Source: GWC2-40-17 sp035400705
Lineage (GTDB): Bacteria; Patescibacteriota; Patescibacteriia; Magasanikbacterales; UBA10003
Assembly: GCA_035400705.1 (NCBI GenBank)
Contig: DAOMZV010000005.1
Span: forward strand, 1 to 37,831
Direction of reading: 5' to 3'
DNA: 37,831 nucleotides
Both the position numbers and the translations under genes were made by a program. Positions 6,817 to 14,923 of this stretch are shown here, in pieces. Position 1 is the first letter of the stretch, and each line of letters begins with the position of its first letter. The notes under the pieces are model-generated. The model had not been told where the DNA came from. It did no database searches and saw nothing but the letters and a program-made list of their open reading frames with translations.

Positions 6817-9648
6817 ATGGATAAAATTATTATTCGTGGCGCTCGCGTTAACAATCTTAAAAATGTTAATCTAGAAATTCCCAAAAATAAGCTGGTGGTA
6901 ATCACCGGCTTATCTGGTTCGGGCAAATCTTCTTTGGCTTTTGATACTATCTATGCGGAAGGACAACGTCGTTACGCCGAGTCTTTATCAGCTTACGCGC
7001 GGCAATTTATGGAGATGCAAGATAAGCCGGACGTTGATGAAATAAAAGGTTTATCACCGACCATTGCGATTGATCAACGTACCACGACCCAAAATCCTCG
7101 TTCGACAGTTGGTACAGTAACCGAAATTTATGATCATTTGCGTTTGCTTTTCGCCCGTGTGGGAGTAGTAACTTGTCCTGATTGTAATATAGAAACTCGC
7201 AAGAACACTCCAGGCCAAATTGTAGAAAAAATTAGACAATTGGTTAGTGATGAAAAAACAGTTAAGATAATGGCTCCTTTTGCTGGGGTAGAGAAGAAAA
7301 ATTTAAAAGAGATTTATTCTATTATTGAAACTAAGGAAATAAAACATTTACGTTTTGAGGGTAAATATTATCAAACCGATGATTTTTTATCTAAGATAAA
7401 AGACCAATCAATTAGCAATCTGGATATTATTTTAGGCGAAGTTAATCTGGCTAATTCTTATGATATTCTCCGTTTTACGGAAACAGCTTTGGAATTGGGT
7501 AATGGTTTGATGATTATTGCTTGGAGTAAAAATTCTAAAGATGAGGAATTGTTATCTACTCATTGGCGTTGTCCTAAATGTGGTCGTCAATTTGTTGATT
7601 TAGAACCCAATCATTTTTCTTTTAATAGTCCGCAAGGCGCCTGCCCCAGATGTACTGGTTTGGGTATTACCTTAGAAGCTGATCCAGATTTAATTATGCC
7701 TAACCCTCGACTGACTTTAGCCGAAGGAGCTGTAAAACCCTGGGTGAGAATTACCGGTAATCAAAATTGGTATTTAAAATTGTTAAAAGTTGTAGCGGAA
7801 AAACACGGTTTTTCCATGGATCAACCAGTGGGGGAGTTAAACAAAAAGTTTGTTAATTTAATTTTAAAAGGAACTGGAAAGGAAAAATATAAAGTTGATA
7901 ATAAGGAAGTAGAGTTTGAGGGTGTAGTTAACGACTTGGAACGCCGTCATCGGGAAACTGATTCCGATTATGTGCGAAAAGAAATTGAAGAATACATGCG
8001 GGAACAAACTTGTTCCTTATGCCAAGGTCGTCGTTTAAAAGAAGAGTCACTCGCCGTTAAGTTGTTTGATAAAAATATTAGTGAAATTACCATCTTGCCT
8101 TTGGGCGAAGTTCAGACATATTTTAAAGAAATAGAGCAGCTCATTGGGGATAAGGGAAAATTAAAAATTGATAGTAGCCCAGTTGAACCGCAAATTATCA
8201 TCCCAGTTTTAAAAGAAATGAGCAAACGATTGAATGATTTAATTCAGGTTGGCTTAAGTTATTTATCTTTGGACCGGTCGATGGTTTCTTTGTCTGGTGG
8301 CGAAGGCCAGCGAGTCCGTTTATCTACTCAGTTGGCCACCGGCTTAACTGGGGTTATTTATATTTTAGATGAACCCTCAATTGGTTTACATCCTCGTGAT
8401 TTAGAAAAATTAATTGCCACGCTCATTTCTTTGCGCGATTTAGGCAACACTGTCATTGTGGTAGAACACGACGCAACGATGATGGAACGAGCTGATTATG
8501 TTATTGATGTTGGTCCGGGGGCTGGGGCGTTTGGTGGTCAAATTGTGGCAGAAGGTACTCCTTCACAAATTAAGAAAAATAAAAAATCTTTAACCGGGGC
8601 CTATCTATCGGGCAGTCAAAAGATCAGTCATTTAACCAAGGCTCATAAGGGTAACGGCAAATTTGTAGCTATTCAAAAAGCCAGTGGTTTTAATCTTAAA
8701 AATGTTGATGTAAAAATTCCTTTAGGTCAGCTGGTTTGTGTGACCGGTGTTTCTGGTTCTGGTAAATCTACTTTAGTAATTGATACTTTGGGTAAGGCCC
8801 TGTCCAGTCATTTTTATCGTTCTAAAGATTTGCCAGCGCCGCATAAAACAATTACCGGCTTGGAAAATATTGATAAAGTGATCATGATTGATCAGTCGCC
8901 AATTGGTCGCACTCCGCGCAGTAACCCAGCTACCTATACCAATGTTTTTACTTTTATTAGAGATTTATTTACCGAAATTCCCGAAGCCAAGTTACGAGGT
9001 TATGATGCTGGTAAGTTTAGTTTTAATGTAAAAGGTGGGGGGCGCTGCGAAGCGTGTGCTGGAGAAGGTTATGTAAGAATTCCTATGCAATTTTTAACTG
9101 ATGTCTTTGTGTTATGTCCGGAATGTCAGGGCAAACGTTATACCGCCGATGTATTGGAAATTCATTATCAAGGGAAAAATATTGTCGATGTTTTAAATAT
9201 GCCTGTTTTGGAAGCGCGGCAATTTTTTAGAAATATTCCAGCAATTGCCGACAAGTTGCAGATTTTGGTTGATGTGGGTTTGGGTTATTTGCAATTAGGT
9301 CAACCAGCTACTAAATTATCCGGTGGTGAGGCTCAGAGAGTTAAATTGGCCACAGAATTATCACGTCGGGCCACAGGACGGACTTTCTATATTTTAGATG
9401 AACCGACTACAGGCTTGCACTTTGAGGATATTAAACAATTATTAAATGTTTTAAATCAGTTAGTGGATAAAGGTAACACGGTTTTAATTATTGAACATAA
9501 TTTAGATGTAATTAATAATGCTGACTGGGTAATTGATTTGGGTCCGGAAGGCGGTCGCTCGGGCGGTCAGGTTATTGCTCAAGGAACACCCAAAGAAGTG
9601 ATGAAAATAAAAAAGAGTTTTACTGGTCAATATTTGAAGAAGAATTAA
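6817..9648 (+). CDS. uvrA: UvrA, excinuclease ABC subunit A
   Basis: 943 residues, the usual UvrA length. UvrA is the damage-recognition ATPase of nucleotide excision repair and loads UvrB. Two ABC modules are visible: Walker A GLSGSGKS at 31-38 and GVSGSGKS at about 644-651, with signature motifs LSGGEGQR (about 491) and LSGGEAQR (about 834). Zinc-binding cysteine pairs are present (CPKCG...CPRC, and CEAC...CPEC in the second half), as is the GRTPRSNPATYT block. There is no Shine-Dalgarno sequence. The 28-nt gap after the previous gene holds a short palindrome (6792-6806). Transcription probably continues from the upstream genes, and a perfect bidirectional terminator follows. Confidence 0.98.
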   Translation: MDKIIIRGARVNNLKNVNLEIPKNKLVVITGLSGSGKSSLAFDTIYAEGQRRYAESLSAYARQFMEMQDKPDVDEIKGLSPTIAIDQRTTTQNPRSTVGTVTEIYDHLRLLFARVGVVTCPDCNIETRKNTPGQIVEKIRQLVSDEKTVKIMAPFAGVEKKNLKEIYSIIETKEIKHLRFEGKYYQTDDFLSKIKDQSISNLDIILGEVNLANSYDILRFTETALELGNGLMIIAWSKNSKDEELLSTHWRCPKCGRQFVDLEPNHFSFNSPQGACPRCTGLGITLEADPDLIMPNPRLTLAEGAVKPWVRITGNQNWYLKLLKVVAEKHGFSMDQPVGELNKKFVNLILKGTGKEKYKVDNKEVEFEGVVNDLERRHRETDSDYVRKEIEEYMREQTCSLCQGRRLKEESLAVKLFDKNISEITILPLGEVQTYFKEIEQLIGDKGKLKIDSSPVEPQIIIPVLKEMSKRLNDLIQVGLSYLSLDRSMVSLSGGEGQRVRLSTQLATGLTGVIYILDEPSIGLHPRDLEKLIATLISLRDLGNTVIVVEHDATMMERADYVIDVGPGAGAFGGQIVAEGTPSQIKKNKKSLTGAYLSGSQKISHLTKAHKGNGKFVAIQKASGFNLKNVDVKIPLGQLVCVTGVSGSGKSTLVIDTLGKALSSHFYRSKDLPAPHKTITGLENIDKVIMIDQSPIGRTPRSNPATYTNVFTFIRDLFTEIPEAKLRGYDAGKFSFNVKGGGRCEACAGEGYVRIPMQFLTDVFVLCPECQGKRYTADVLEIHYQGKNIVDVLNMPVLEARQFFRNIPAIADKLQILVDVGLGYLQLGQPATKLSGGEAQRVKLATELSRRATGRTFYILDEPTTGLHFEDIKQLLNVLNQLVDKGNTVLIIEHNLDVINNADWVIDLGPEGGRSGGQVIAQGTPKEVMKIKKSFTGQYLKKN

Positions 9649-9690
9649 CTAAATTAAAAACCCGCTTTTTAGCGGGTTTTTAATTTAGTT
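9647..9690. terminator. Bidirectional terminator between uvrA and rplS
   Basis: A perfect 20-bp stem, 9647-9666 with 9671-9690, loop TTTT, core ACCCGCT/AGCGGGT flanked by A and T runs. It overlaps the stop codons of both convergent genes. Confidence 0.92.
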
Positions 9691-10048
9691 AGTTTTTAAC
9701 TTTCTTTACTTCCTTTAATTTACGGTGTGGTTTACGCAAGAAATTTAATTTTGCGCGATTAGTTTTGATTTCTTTAACGATTTCAATTTTGGAAATAACT
9801 GGTGCGTGAACCGGAAAGATTTTTTCCACGCCGATACCTTCAGAAATTTTTCTTACGGTGATAGTTGCGCCAACTTCATTACCGTGGTTGCGTTTGAGAA
9901 TAATACCCTCAAACATCTGTAGACGTTCCTTAGGTTCACCTTTTGAGGTTACTTCTTTAATTTTGTGGTAGACTTTGACAGTTTGGCCTGGTTTTAATTG
10001 TTTAATTACCTCGGACAAATTTTCTGCCTGTTTAAGATTAGTTGCCAT
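9689..10048 (-). CDS. rplS: Ribosomal protein L19
   Basis: 119 residues, standard length, aligning with L19 throughout: LKPGQTVKVYHKI near residue 20, RLQMFEGIILKR in the middle and RAKLNFLRKPHRK at the C-terminus. L19 sits at the 30S-50S interface. It has its own promoter, which lies inside the end of the upstream kinase gene, and a leader of about 26 nt without a Shine-Dalgarno sequence. The usual neighbours trmD and rimM are absent here. Confidence 0.97.
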   Translation of the reverse strand: MATNLKQAENLSEVIKQLKPGQTVKVYHKIKEVTSKGEPKERLQMFEGIILKRNHGNEVGATITVRKISEGIGVEKIFPVHAPVISKIEIVKEIKTNRAKLNFLRKPHRKLKEVKKVKN

Positions 10049-10080
10049 AGTTCAATTTTAAGATAGGTTTAAGTAGTTAA

Positions 10081-10109
10081 ATTCTATCTCAAAGCTTTAA
10101 TTTTGTCAA
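10081..10109 (-). promoter_or_regulatory. rplS promoter inside the kinase gene
   Basis: Minus strand: TTGACA (10104-10109), 17-nt spacer, TAGAAT (10081-10086). The -35 box lies in the last codons of the kinase gene. Confidence 0.8.
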
Positions 10110-10629
10110 GAATTATATCCACTACTTGAGAAATAGAGAGGCGAGTAGTATCTAAAAATAAGTCAAAATTGTGGGGGTCATCATAACTAACCCCATAGTA
10201 TTTTTGGTAGCGCTTCTTGTCACTTTCTAGGCGTTGCGACAACTGGGCGGCGGTTTCTTCAATATTATCTGGTAGCTTTTCATCTGTTCTTTCTTGGCGA
10301 TTTTCTAAAGCCCGTCTAGCTGATTCATTAATTTCAACATTAAGGAAAATTTTGAAAGATTGGGGTATAAAATAGAAACTGAGCCGACCCTCCACTATTA
10401 AATTATCTTCAGCCGCCCCAAGATTTTTTTGATAGGTATCGATTTCTTTATCTGTCCAATCTTCAGTCTCACCGATTTTATTTAATTCATCAATCGTTAA
10501 ATTGTGACGCCGGGCAATTTCTCCACGCAAATCACCCATAGAAAAATAGCGGTAACCTAATTTTTCCGCAATAATTTTTCCAATAGTGCTTTTGCCAGAA
10601 CCGGGAAAACCGGAGATGGTAATAATCAT
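10084..10629 (-). CDS. Cytidylate kinase-like nucleoside monophosphate kinase
   Basis: 181 residues, close to the short archaeal-type CMP kinases rather than the ~225-residue bacterial Cmk. It has a P-loop GFPGSGKST at residues 7-15, a substrate-site block YRYFSMGDLRGEIA (about 27-40), NLIVEGRLSFY (about 77-87) and an Arg-rich lid (RRALENRQERTDEK). The expected reaction is phosphorylation of CMP/dCMP by ATP. It begins 5 nt after the pseudouridine synthase stop, so the two form an operon. Other small-NMP-kinase specificities cannot be excluded from sequence alone. Confidence 0.85.
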   Translation of the reverse strand: MIITISGFPGSGKSTIGKIIAEKLGYRYFSMGDLRGEIARRHNLTIDELNKIGETEDWTDKEIDTYQKNLGAAEDNLIVEGRLSFYFIPQSFKIFLNVEINESARRALENRQERTDEKLPDNIEETAAQLSQRLESDKKRYQKYYGVSYDDPHNFDLFLDTTRLSISQVVDIILDKIKALR

Positions 10630-10634
10630 AATAG

Positions 10635-11597
10635 TTAAATCGGGGAGAATTTTTTGGGAATTGGAGCGGTAAAAGTTTGTTCTTCTCCTTCTAAATTTTT
10701 AAAAGTTAATTTATGGGCATGAAGTAGTAATCGTTCAGAAGGAATGGTTTTAAAACTTTTTGATTGATAAAGAGGGTCGCCAATTAAGGGGTGGTTGAGG
10801 GCAAAAAAATGAACACGAATTTGGTGGGTGCGGCCAGTTTTGGGCATAACCTTAACTAAGGTCTTGTGAGGTTCTGTTTGTAAAACTTCATATTCGGTGA
10901 CCGCTTCTTTGCCTGGCTGAATTTCTTCTTTGGTAGTGGAAATGGGGCGGGCAGCCATCCGTCCTTCTTCTCTAGAACGGCCAATAGGAAAAGAAATTGT
11001 GTCCCAATTTTTAGATAATTGTCCATAAACCCAGACCAGGTATTCTTTTTTTACTTCTCGATTTTTAAATTGATTTTTTAAAAAATCAAAAGCGGCAGAG
11101 GTTTTAGCAACGACCATTACTCCAGAGGCTTCTTTATCTAGACGGTGAACAATACCCGGGCGCAAGATTGGGTTGTCGCCAATTTTTTTTATGGTTGGGT
11201 ATTTTTTAAGTAGCCAATGGACGATGGTTGGTTCTTGATCTAAAAGTTGCTCGTCACGAGCGTGAACTAAAATTCCCACTGGTTTATTTATAACTAGTAA
11301 GTTTTTATCTTCAAAAATAATTTTTGGTTCTAAAGTTTTGGGGGAAGTTAAGGTTTTTTTTGTTTTTTTAATAGTGGTCGCTGAAATTTTTTTTGAACCA
11401 GAAGATAAATTTTCCGATAATTCTATCACATCATTTTCTTTTAAAAAATGATGGGGAGTGGGCTTTTTGAGGTTAACTAAAACTCCGCCCTCCTTAACCA
11501 TTTTTTGGATTTGGGATCGAGTTTGGGTAGATAATTTGCCAACTAAAAATTTATCTAAACGCATTCCTTTTTCTTCCGCGGTGATTTGATATTTCAT
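10635..11597 (-). CDS. RluA/RluD-family pseudouridine synthase
   Basis: 320 residues. An N-terminal S4 RNA-binding domain (about 1-62) is followed by a Ser/Lys/Thr-rich linker (about 63-88) and the RluA catalytic domain. The catalytic motif is HRLDKEASGVMVVAK, with the nucleophilic aspartate at 154. INKPVGILVHA and GRTHQIRVHF are also present. The protein converts specific uridines in rRNA or tRNA to pseudouridine; S4 plus RluA resembles RluD (23S rRNA). It heads the operon with the cytidylate kinase from its own divergent promoter. Confidence 0.92.
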   Translation of the reverse strand: MKYQITAEEKGMRLDKFLVGKLSTQTRSQIQKMVKEGGVLVNLKKPTPHHFLKENDVIELSENLSSGSKKISATTIKKTKKTLTSPKTLEPKIIFEDKNLLVINKPVGILVHARDEQLLDQEPTIVHWLLKKYPTIKKIGDNPILRPGIVHRLDKEASGVMVVAKTSAAFDFLKNQFKNREVKKEYLVWVYGQLSKNWDTISFPIGRSREEGRMAARPISTTKEEIQPGKEAVTEYEVLQTEPHKTLVKVMPKTGRTHQIRVHFFALNHPLIGDPLYQSKSFKTIPSERLLLHAHKLTFKNLEGEEQTFTAPIPKKFSPI

Positions 11598-11630
11598 GTT
11601 TTTACTGTAATTTAAGTTAAACTTATCTTG

Positions 11631-11659
11631 ATTATAGGGGTAAATTCACTTTTAGGCAA
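11631..11659 (-). promoter_or_regulatory. Promoter of the pseudouridine synthase-kinase operon
   Basis: Minus strand: TTGCCT (11654-11659), 17-nt spacer, TATAAT (11631-11636). The leader is about 27 nt without a Shine-Dalgarno sequence. The -35 box is 6 bp from the divergent promoter of the PilB-like gene. Confidence 0.75.
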
Positions 11660-11665
11660 GGTATC

Positions 11666-11723
11666 TTGACTAAATTTAAAATGCTGGTTAGGATAAAAAA
11701 GTGTTTTAAAAAGATCTTTAACA
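11666..11723 (+). promoter_or_regulatory. Promoter and boxA-like site of the PilB-like gene
   Basis: TTGACT (11666-11671), 17-nt spacer, TAGGAT (11689-11694). GATCTTTAACA at 11713-11723 matches the TCTTTAACA core of boxA, 19 nt after the -10 box. The Shine-Dalgarno sequence GAGG (11732-11735) is 7 nt before the ATG. Confidence 0.7.
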
Positions 11724-11742
11724 ATCGTAACGAGGCTGGAAA

Positions 11743-13110
11743 ATGGGAAAGGAAGGATTTGATAACAGCCCTGCTGTTTTCGATGACGTGGAAAGAGATG
11801 AGGATTGCGGAGTTTTTGATCTCCCAAAAATAGAAACTGGTCAGGAAACAGATGGTTTGGACGAGAGTACTTTGAGTTTTGAGGAAGTTGTGGAAGAGAT
11901 GGAACAACTGGAAGATGAGACGACTGATCAGCAGGAACTGGATTATGAAAAATCTCCAGTAGATCGTTTAGTTAAAATGATTTTAACTGATGCTTTAAAA
12001 AGAGATGCTTCAAGTATCTTGGTAGAAGGCCGTCAAAATGATTTTGTGGTTCGTTATCGTTTGGATGGTGTTTTGTATGAAATCATGCGTCCACCACTGC
12101 GGTTCAAGGAAGCAATCTTGGCCAGAATTAAGATTTTGGCTGGAATCGATTTGCTGAGGAAAAAAATGCCGCAACGCGGGACAGTTGATTATTCGGCCCG
12201 TCGTCGTTTTCAAGCAAAGCTGGCTGTAACAATTATTCCAACTACTTATGGGGAAAATGCAGTTCTGCAGATCCATAAGGTTCCTAATAATTACCTTCAG
12301 AGAAAGTGGCAGTTGCCAGATAATCAAGTGCGGCAATTGCAGGAAGTGGTCGAAAAGAAAAATGGGCTGATTTTGGTAGTTGGCTCTTCCAATGAGGAAA
12401 GACAACGACTGCTTGGAAATATTGCTACCTTTATTAGTAGTCCTAATTTGAGCATTTATTCTTTTTGTAACCAGCCGCTTGTTTTTCCGATTCCGGGAGT
12501 GAATGAGATTTTGATAAAACCCGAAATGGATTTTGGCTTAACAAAGGCGGTTAAGGATGTTGCCGATCAAGATTCGGATGCGGTTATCTCTTTTGTCACT
12601 CCTTGGCAAAAAGAAGAAATGACTGCTTTGTTGGAGACGGCTTTGTCTGGTAAGTTAGTTGTCGCTCCTTTTCCTACCGACAGCGCTGCGGCTACTCTTG
12701 GTCGGTTGGTGGGTTTGGGAATTTCTCCGCTGCTGATTTCTTCTGCTCTAACTTTAATTTGCACTTCTCGAACAGTGCGACAACTTTGTGATCACTGTAA
12801 AATACAGGAAAATCAGTCATTGGACGAATTAATAAAGTCTGGCTGTTCTCCTGAACAAGCACAGCAACCGCAGCCGCAAAAAGGACTGGGGTGTGGTTTT
12901 TGTTTTGGCCTGGGCTATCATGGCCGGCTGCGGTTTTATGAATTTTTTTCCGTTTTTGAAGAGATTAAACAGGCTATCTTGGAAGGAGAAAATTCTGCCT
13001 GGATTACTGAACTGGCTTTGAAACAGGGTTTATACTCTTTGCGACAAGCTGGTTTAGCTAAGGTTAGTCAACAACTGACTACCTTGGAAGAGATTTTGCG
13101 CGTAACCTAA
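11743..13110 (+). CDS. PilB/GspE-like protein with ATPase motifs lost (pseudo-ATPase)
   Basis: 455 residues with the layout of a type II secretion / type IV pilus assembly ATPase. An acidic N-terminal stretch of about 70 residues is followed by the N2-type domain (SPVDRLVKMILTDALKRDAS, RYRLDGVLYEI) and the C-terminal core. The catalytic signatures are replaced. The Walker A position (residues 214-221) reads GSSNEERQ instead of GPTGSGKT. The Walker B region reads SFVTPW instead of VGEIRD. The His-box position reads VAPFPTD instead of STLHTND. The two zinc-binding cysteine pairs remain (C349/C352, C384/C387). It has a Shine-Dalgarno sequence, its own promoter and a terminator, so it is a deliberate single-gene unit and not a decaying pseudogene. 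It may be a structural or regulatory partner of a real PilB encoded elsewhere. Confidence 0.85.
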   Translation: MGKEGFDNSPAVFDDVERDEDCGVFDLPKIETGQETDGLDESTLSFEEVVEEMEQLEDETTDQQELDYEKSPVDRLVKMILTDALKRDASSILVEGRQNDFVVRYRLDGVLYEIMRPPLRFKEAILARIKILAGIDLLRKKMPQRGTVDYSARRRFQAKLAVTIIPTTYGENAVLQIHKVPNNYLQRKWQLPDNQVRQLQEVVEKKNGLILVVGSSNEERQRLLGNIATFISSPNLSIYSFCNQPLVFPIPGVNEILIKPEMDFGLTKAVKDVADQDSDAVISFVTPWQKEEMTALLETALSGKLVVAPFPTDSAAATLGRLVGLGISPLLISSALTLICTSRTVRQLCDHCKIQENQSLDELIKSGCSPEQAQQPQPQKGLGCGFCFGLGYHGRLRFYEFFSVFEEIKQAILEGENSAWITELALKQGLYSLRQAGLAKVSQQLTTLEEILRVT

Positions 13111-13117
13111 AACAATA

Positions 13118-13162
13118 AGACCTGGAGTCGACAGTCAGTCTGTTACTTCAGGTCTTTTTTAT
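13118..13162 (+). terminator. Terminator of the PilB-like gene
   Basis: An 11-bp stem (13118-13128 with 13145-13155, one G-U pair) is followed by TTTTTT. It lies between convergent genes. Confidence 0.85.
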
Positions 13163-13170
13163 TTTTTAAA

Positions 13171-14724
13171 TTATTTTTTTAAAAATTTTTCTGCTTGTTT
13201 TTTTGTTTTGATTTTACCAGACAATTGTTCTTCGCGCAGACGTTCAATTATTTCACCAATTTGAGGACCTGGCGGGAGGTTTAACTTAGCCATTATTTCA
13301 TTTCCATTAAGCAATGGTGGCGGTAGAGTTTTTTTCTGTTTGAGATTTTTTAATAATAGTTTGATTCTTTTAACTAGTAAGGGTAAGCTGCCTAGTTGGG
13401 GCACACCGCCAACAAAAGAGGCCATTTGATCACAATAAATTAATTTTAATAAGTCCGCCCCAGGAAAAAGTGGATTAAAGAAATATTTTTCAATCGTGCG
13501 ATTGGTAAATTTTAATGGATCGCCATGAACGGTTATCAGGTGACGTTGGATTAACCAAGCAATTTTATCAACATCGCAGGGATATTCTTCCACGGCTGAA
13601 AATTTTAACCGAGAGCCAATTTTTTTAATTAAATCCGCGCCTACGCTGTCATGTTCGTCAGTTCTGATGCGGTCGGTGCCATCTTTTTCTGGAGTTTTTA
13701 TGGTGTAGGGTTTACCAAGGTCGTGAAATAACACACCCAAAACTAGTTCTGGCGCAACAGCTGGAGAAGTTTGTAAATGTAGTGGTAGAGTTTTTAAAAA
13801 TTTTTTAAAACCAGATGATTGGATAGCTGCTAAAGCCAATTTAGTGTGGTTCCAAACATCACCTTCAGCATGAAATTCTGGCGGTTGAGGGCAGTTTTTC
13901 ATTTTAAGTAATTCTGGAATCAAAAATTTAAAAGCACCAGATTCTTCAAATAAATCCAGGGTTTTAGCGGGATTTTTCATCAAAGATTTAATTAGTTCGC
14001 GAGCAACAATTTCATAAGGGACTAAGCGTTTGATCTCTCCGGCAATAGTCGTGGTAGCATTGATATTTTTCATTTTGTTACACAAGGCTTGCCAAGTTTT
14101 TTCCTCAATCTGAAAATTTAGTTGTGAACTAAAACGTAAACAACGCAGTAAACGGGAATAATCTTCTTGAAATCGGTCCTGGCTTTTTCCTACTGTACGA
14201 ATTGTTTTATTTTTTAAATCAGTTAAACCACCAAAAATATCAATTAGTTCCGTTGCTGTAATTTTTTTATTTTTTAGAGAAAGTGGCTCCAATCGTAAGG
14301 CTAAGGCGTTGATGGTGAAATCGCGTCGAGACAAATCTTCTGTGATTGGTAAATTAGGATCAGATTGAGTTTCTACATCACGATAACCACCAGTGCCCAA
14401 AGCATGTTCAGTCCGGGGTAGGGCGATGTCAAAGGTGGCAGAAGAATTTTTAGGAGTAAACTTGAACACACCAAAATGCTCCCCAACTAAATTAACTGTT
14501 CCTTGGGTTTTTAAAAAACTGGCTAATTTTTTGGCTGATAAACCACGTATGACAAAATCCCAGTCTTTACTAGGTTTTTTTAATAACCAATCACGGATGA
14601 TACCACCAACTAAAAAAAGTTCTGCCTGAGGATTTTTTTGGAAAAGTTCGGAAATAAATACAAGCCCTTTTTCTTTGATTTGGGCTTCAGTGAAAGATTT
14701 TTGTAAAACAGTGGGAATTTTCAT
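13171..14724 (-). CDS. cca: CCA tRNA nucleotidyltransferase with HD domain
   Basis: 517 residues. The class II nucleotidyltransferase head has LVGGIIRDWLL (about 38-48), the metal-binding DWD at 54-56 and RRDFTINALAL (about 133-143). A tRNA-binding middle follows, and then an HD phosphohydrolase domain with LFHDLGKPY near residue 333. It adds or repairs the 3' CCA of tRNAs. This matters here because two of the four tRNAs in the window lack an encoded CCA. A TAAAAT -10 box with extended TGC (14736-14741) ends 11 nt before the ATG, so the message has almost no leader and no Shine-Dalgarno sequence. Confidence 0.95.
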   Translation of the reverse strand: MKIPTVLQKSFTEAQIKEKGLVFISELFQKNPQAELFLVGGIIRDWLLKKPSKDWDFVIRGLSAKKLASFLKTQGTVNLVGEHFGVFKFTPKNSSATFDIALPRTEHALGTGGYRDVETQSDPNLPITEDLSRRDFTINALALRLEPLSLKNKKITATELIDIFGGLTDLKNKTIRTVGKSQDRFQEDYSRLLRCLRFSSQLNFQIEEKTWQALCNKMKNINATTTIAGEIKRLVPYEIVARELIKSLMKNPAKTLDLFEESGAFKFLIPELLKMKNCPQPPEFHAEGDVWNHTKLALAAIQSSGFKKFLKTLPLHLQTSPAVAPELVLGVLFHDLGKPYTIKTPEKDGTDRIRTDEHDSVGADLIKKIGSRLKFSAVEEYPCDVDKIAWLIQRHLITVHGDPLKFTNRTIEKYFFNPLFPGADLLKLIYCDQMASFVGGVPQLGSLPLLVKRIKLLLKNLKQKKTLPPPLLNGNEIMAKLNLPPGPQIGEIIERLREEQLSGKIKTKKQAEKFLKK

Positions 14725-14735
14725 AAGATACCGCT

Positions 14736-14741
14736 ATTTTA
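14736..14741 (-). promoter_or_regulatory. cca -10 box
   Basis: Minus strand TAAAAT preceded by TGC (extended -10). No convincing -35 box. The transcription start would be about 5 nt before the ATG. Confidence 0.5.
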
Positions 14742-14750
14742 GCAAGCATC

Positions 14751-14802
14751 TTGACAAAAGTCCAAAAATTTAGTATAAATAGCTATTGTATTTTGGTTCT
14801 TT
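14751..14802 (+). promoter_or_regulatory. Promoter and boxA-like site of the 14924 gene
   Basis: TTGACA (14751-14756), 17-nt spacer, TATAAA (14774-14779). GTTCTTT at 14796-14802 lies 17 nt after the -10 box, the same spacing as in the 2001- unit. It is divergent from and overlaps the cca promoter region. Confidence 0.85.
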
Positions 14803-14819
14803 GTAAAATAAAATAAATA

Positions 14820-14872
14820 GGATTTCTTTCCATTTTTGTTCTAAAAACTAGACTAAAAATGGGGAGAAATCC
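14820..14872 (+). promoter_or_regulatory. Leader hairpin I of the 14924 gene
   Basis: An 18-bp stem, arms 14820-14837 and 14855-14872, pairing throughout if two G-U pairs are allowed. The 17-nt loop contains an inner TCTA/TAGA pairing. The 5' arm reads GGATTTCTTTCCATTTTT. The hairpin starts about 34 nt into the transcript and ends 51 nt before the ATG. It is homologous to the hairpin at 2056-2106. Confidence 0.75.
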
Positions 14873-14887
14873 CAATTTTAAAAACCC

Positions 14888-14905
14888 GCCAACAAAAATG
14901 TTGGC
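14888..14905 (+). promoter_or_regulatory. Leader hairpin II of the 14924 gene
   Basis: GCCAACA, loop AAAA, TGTTGGC. It ends 18 nt before the ATG, immediately upstream of the Shine-Dalgarno sequence GAGAGG. It holds the same position as the hairpin at 2022-2037. Confidence 0.6.
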
Positions 14906-14923
14906 TAACTGAGAGGTGTTAAA

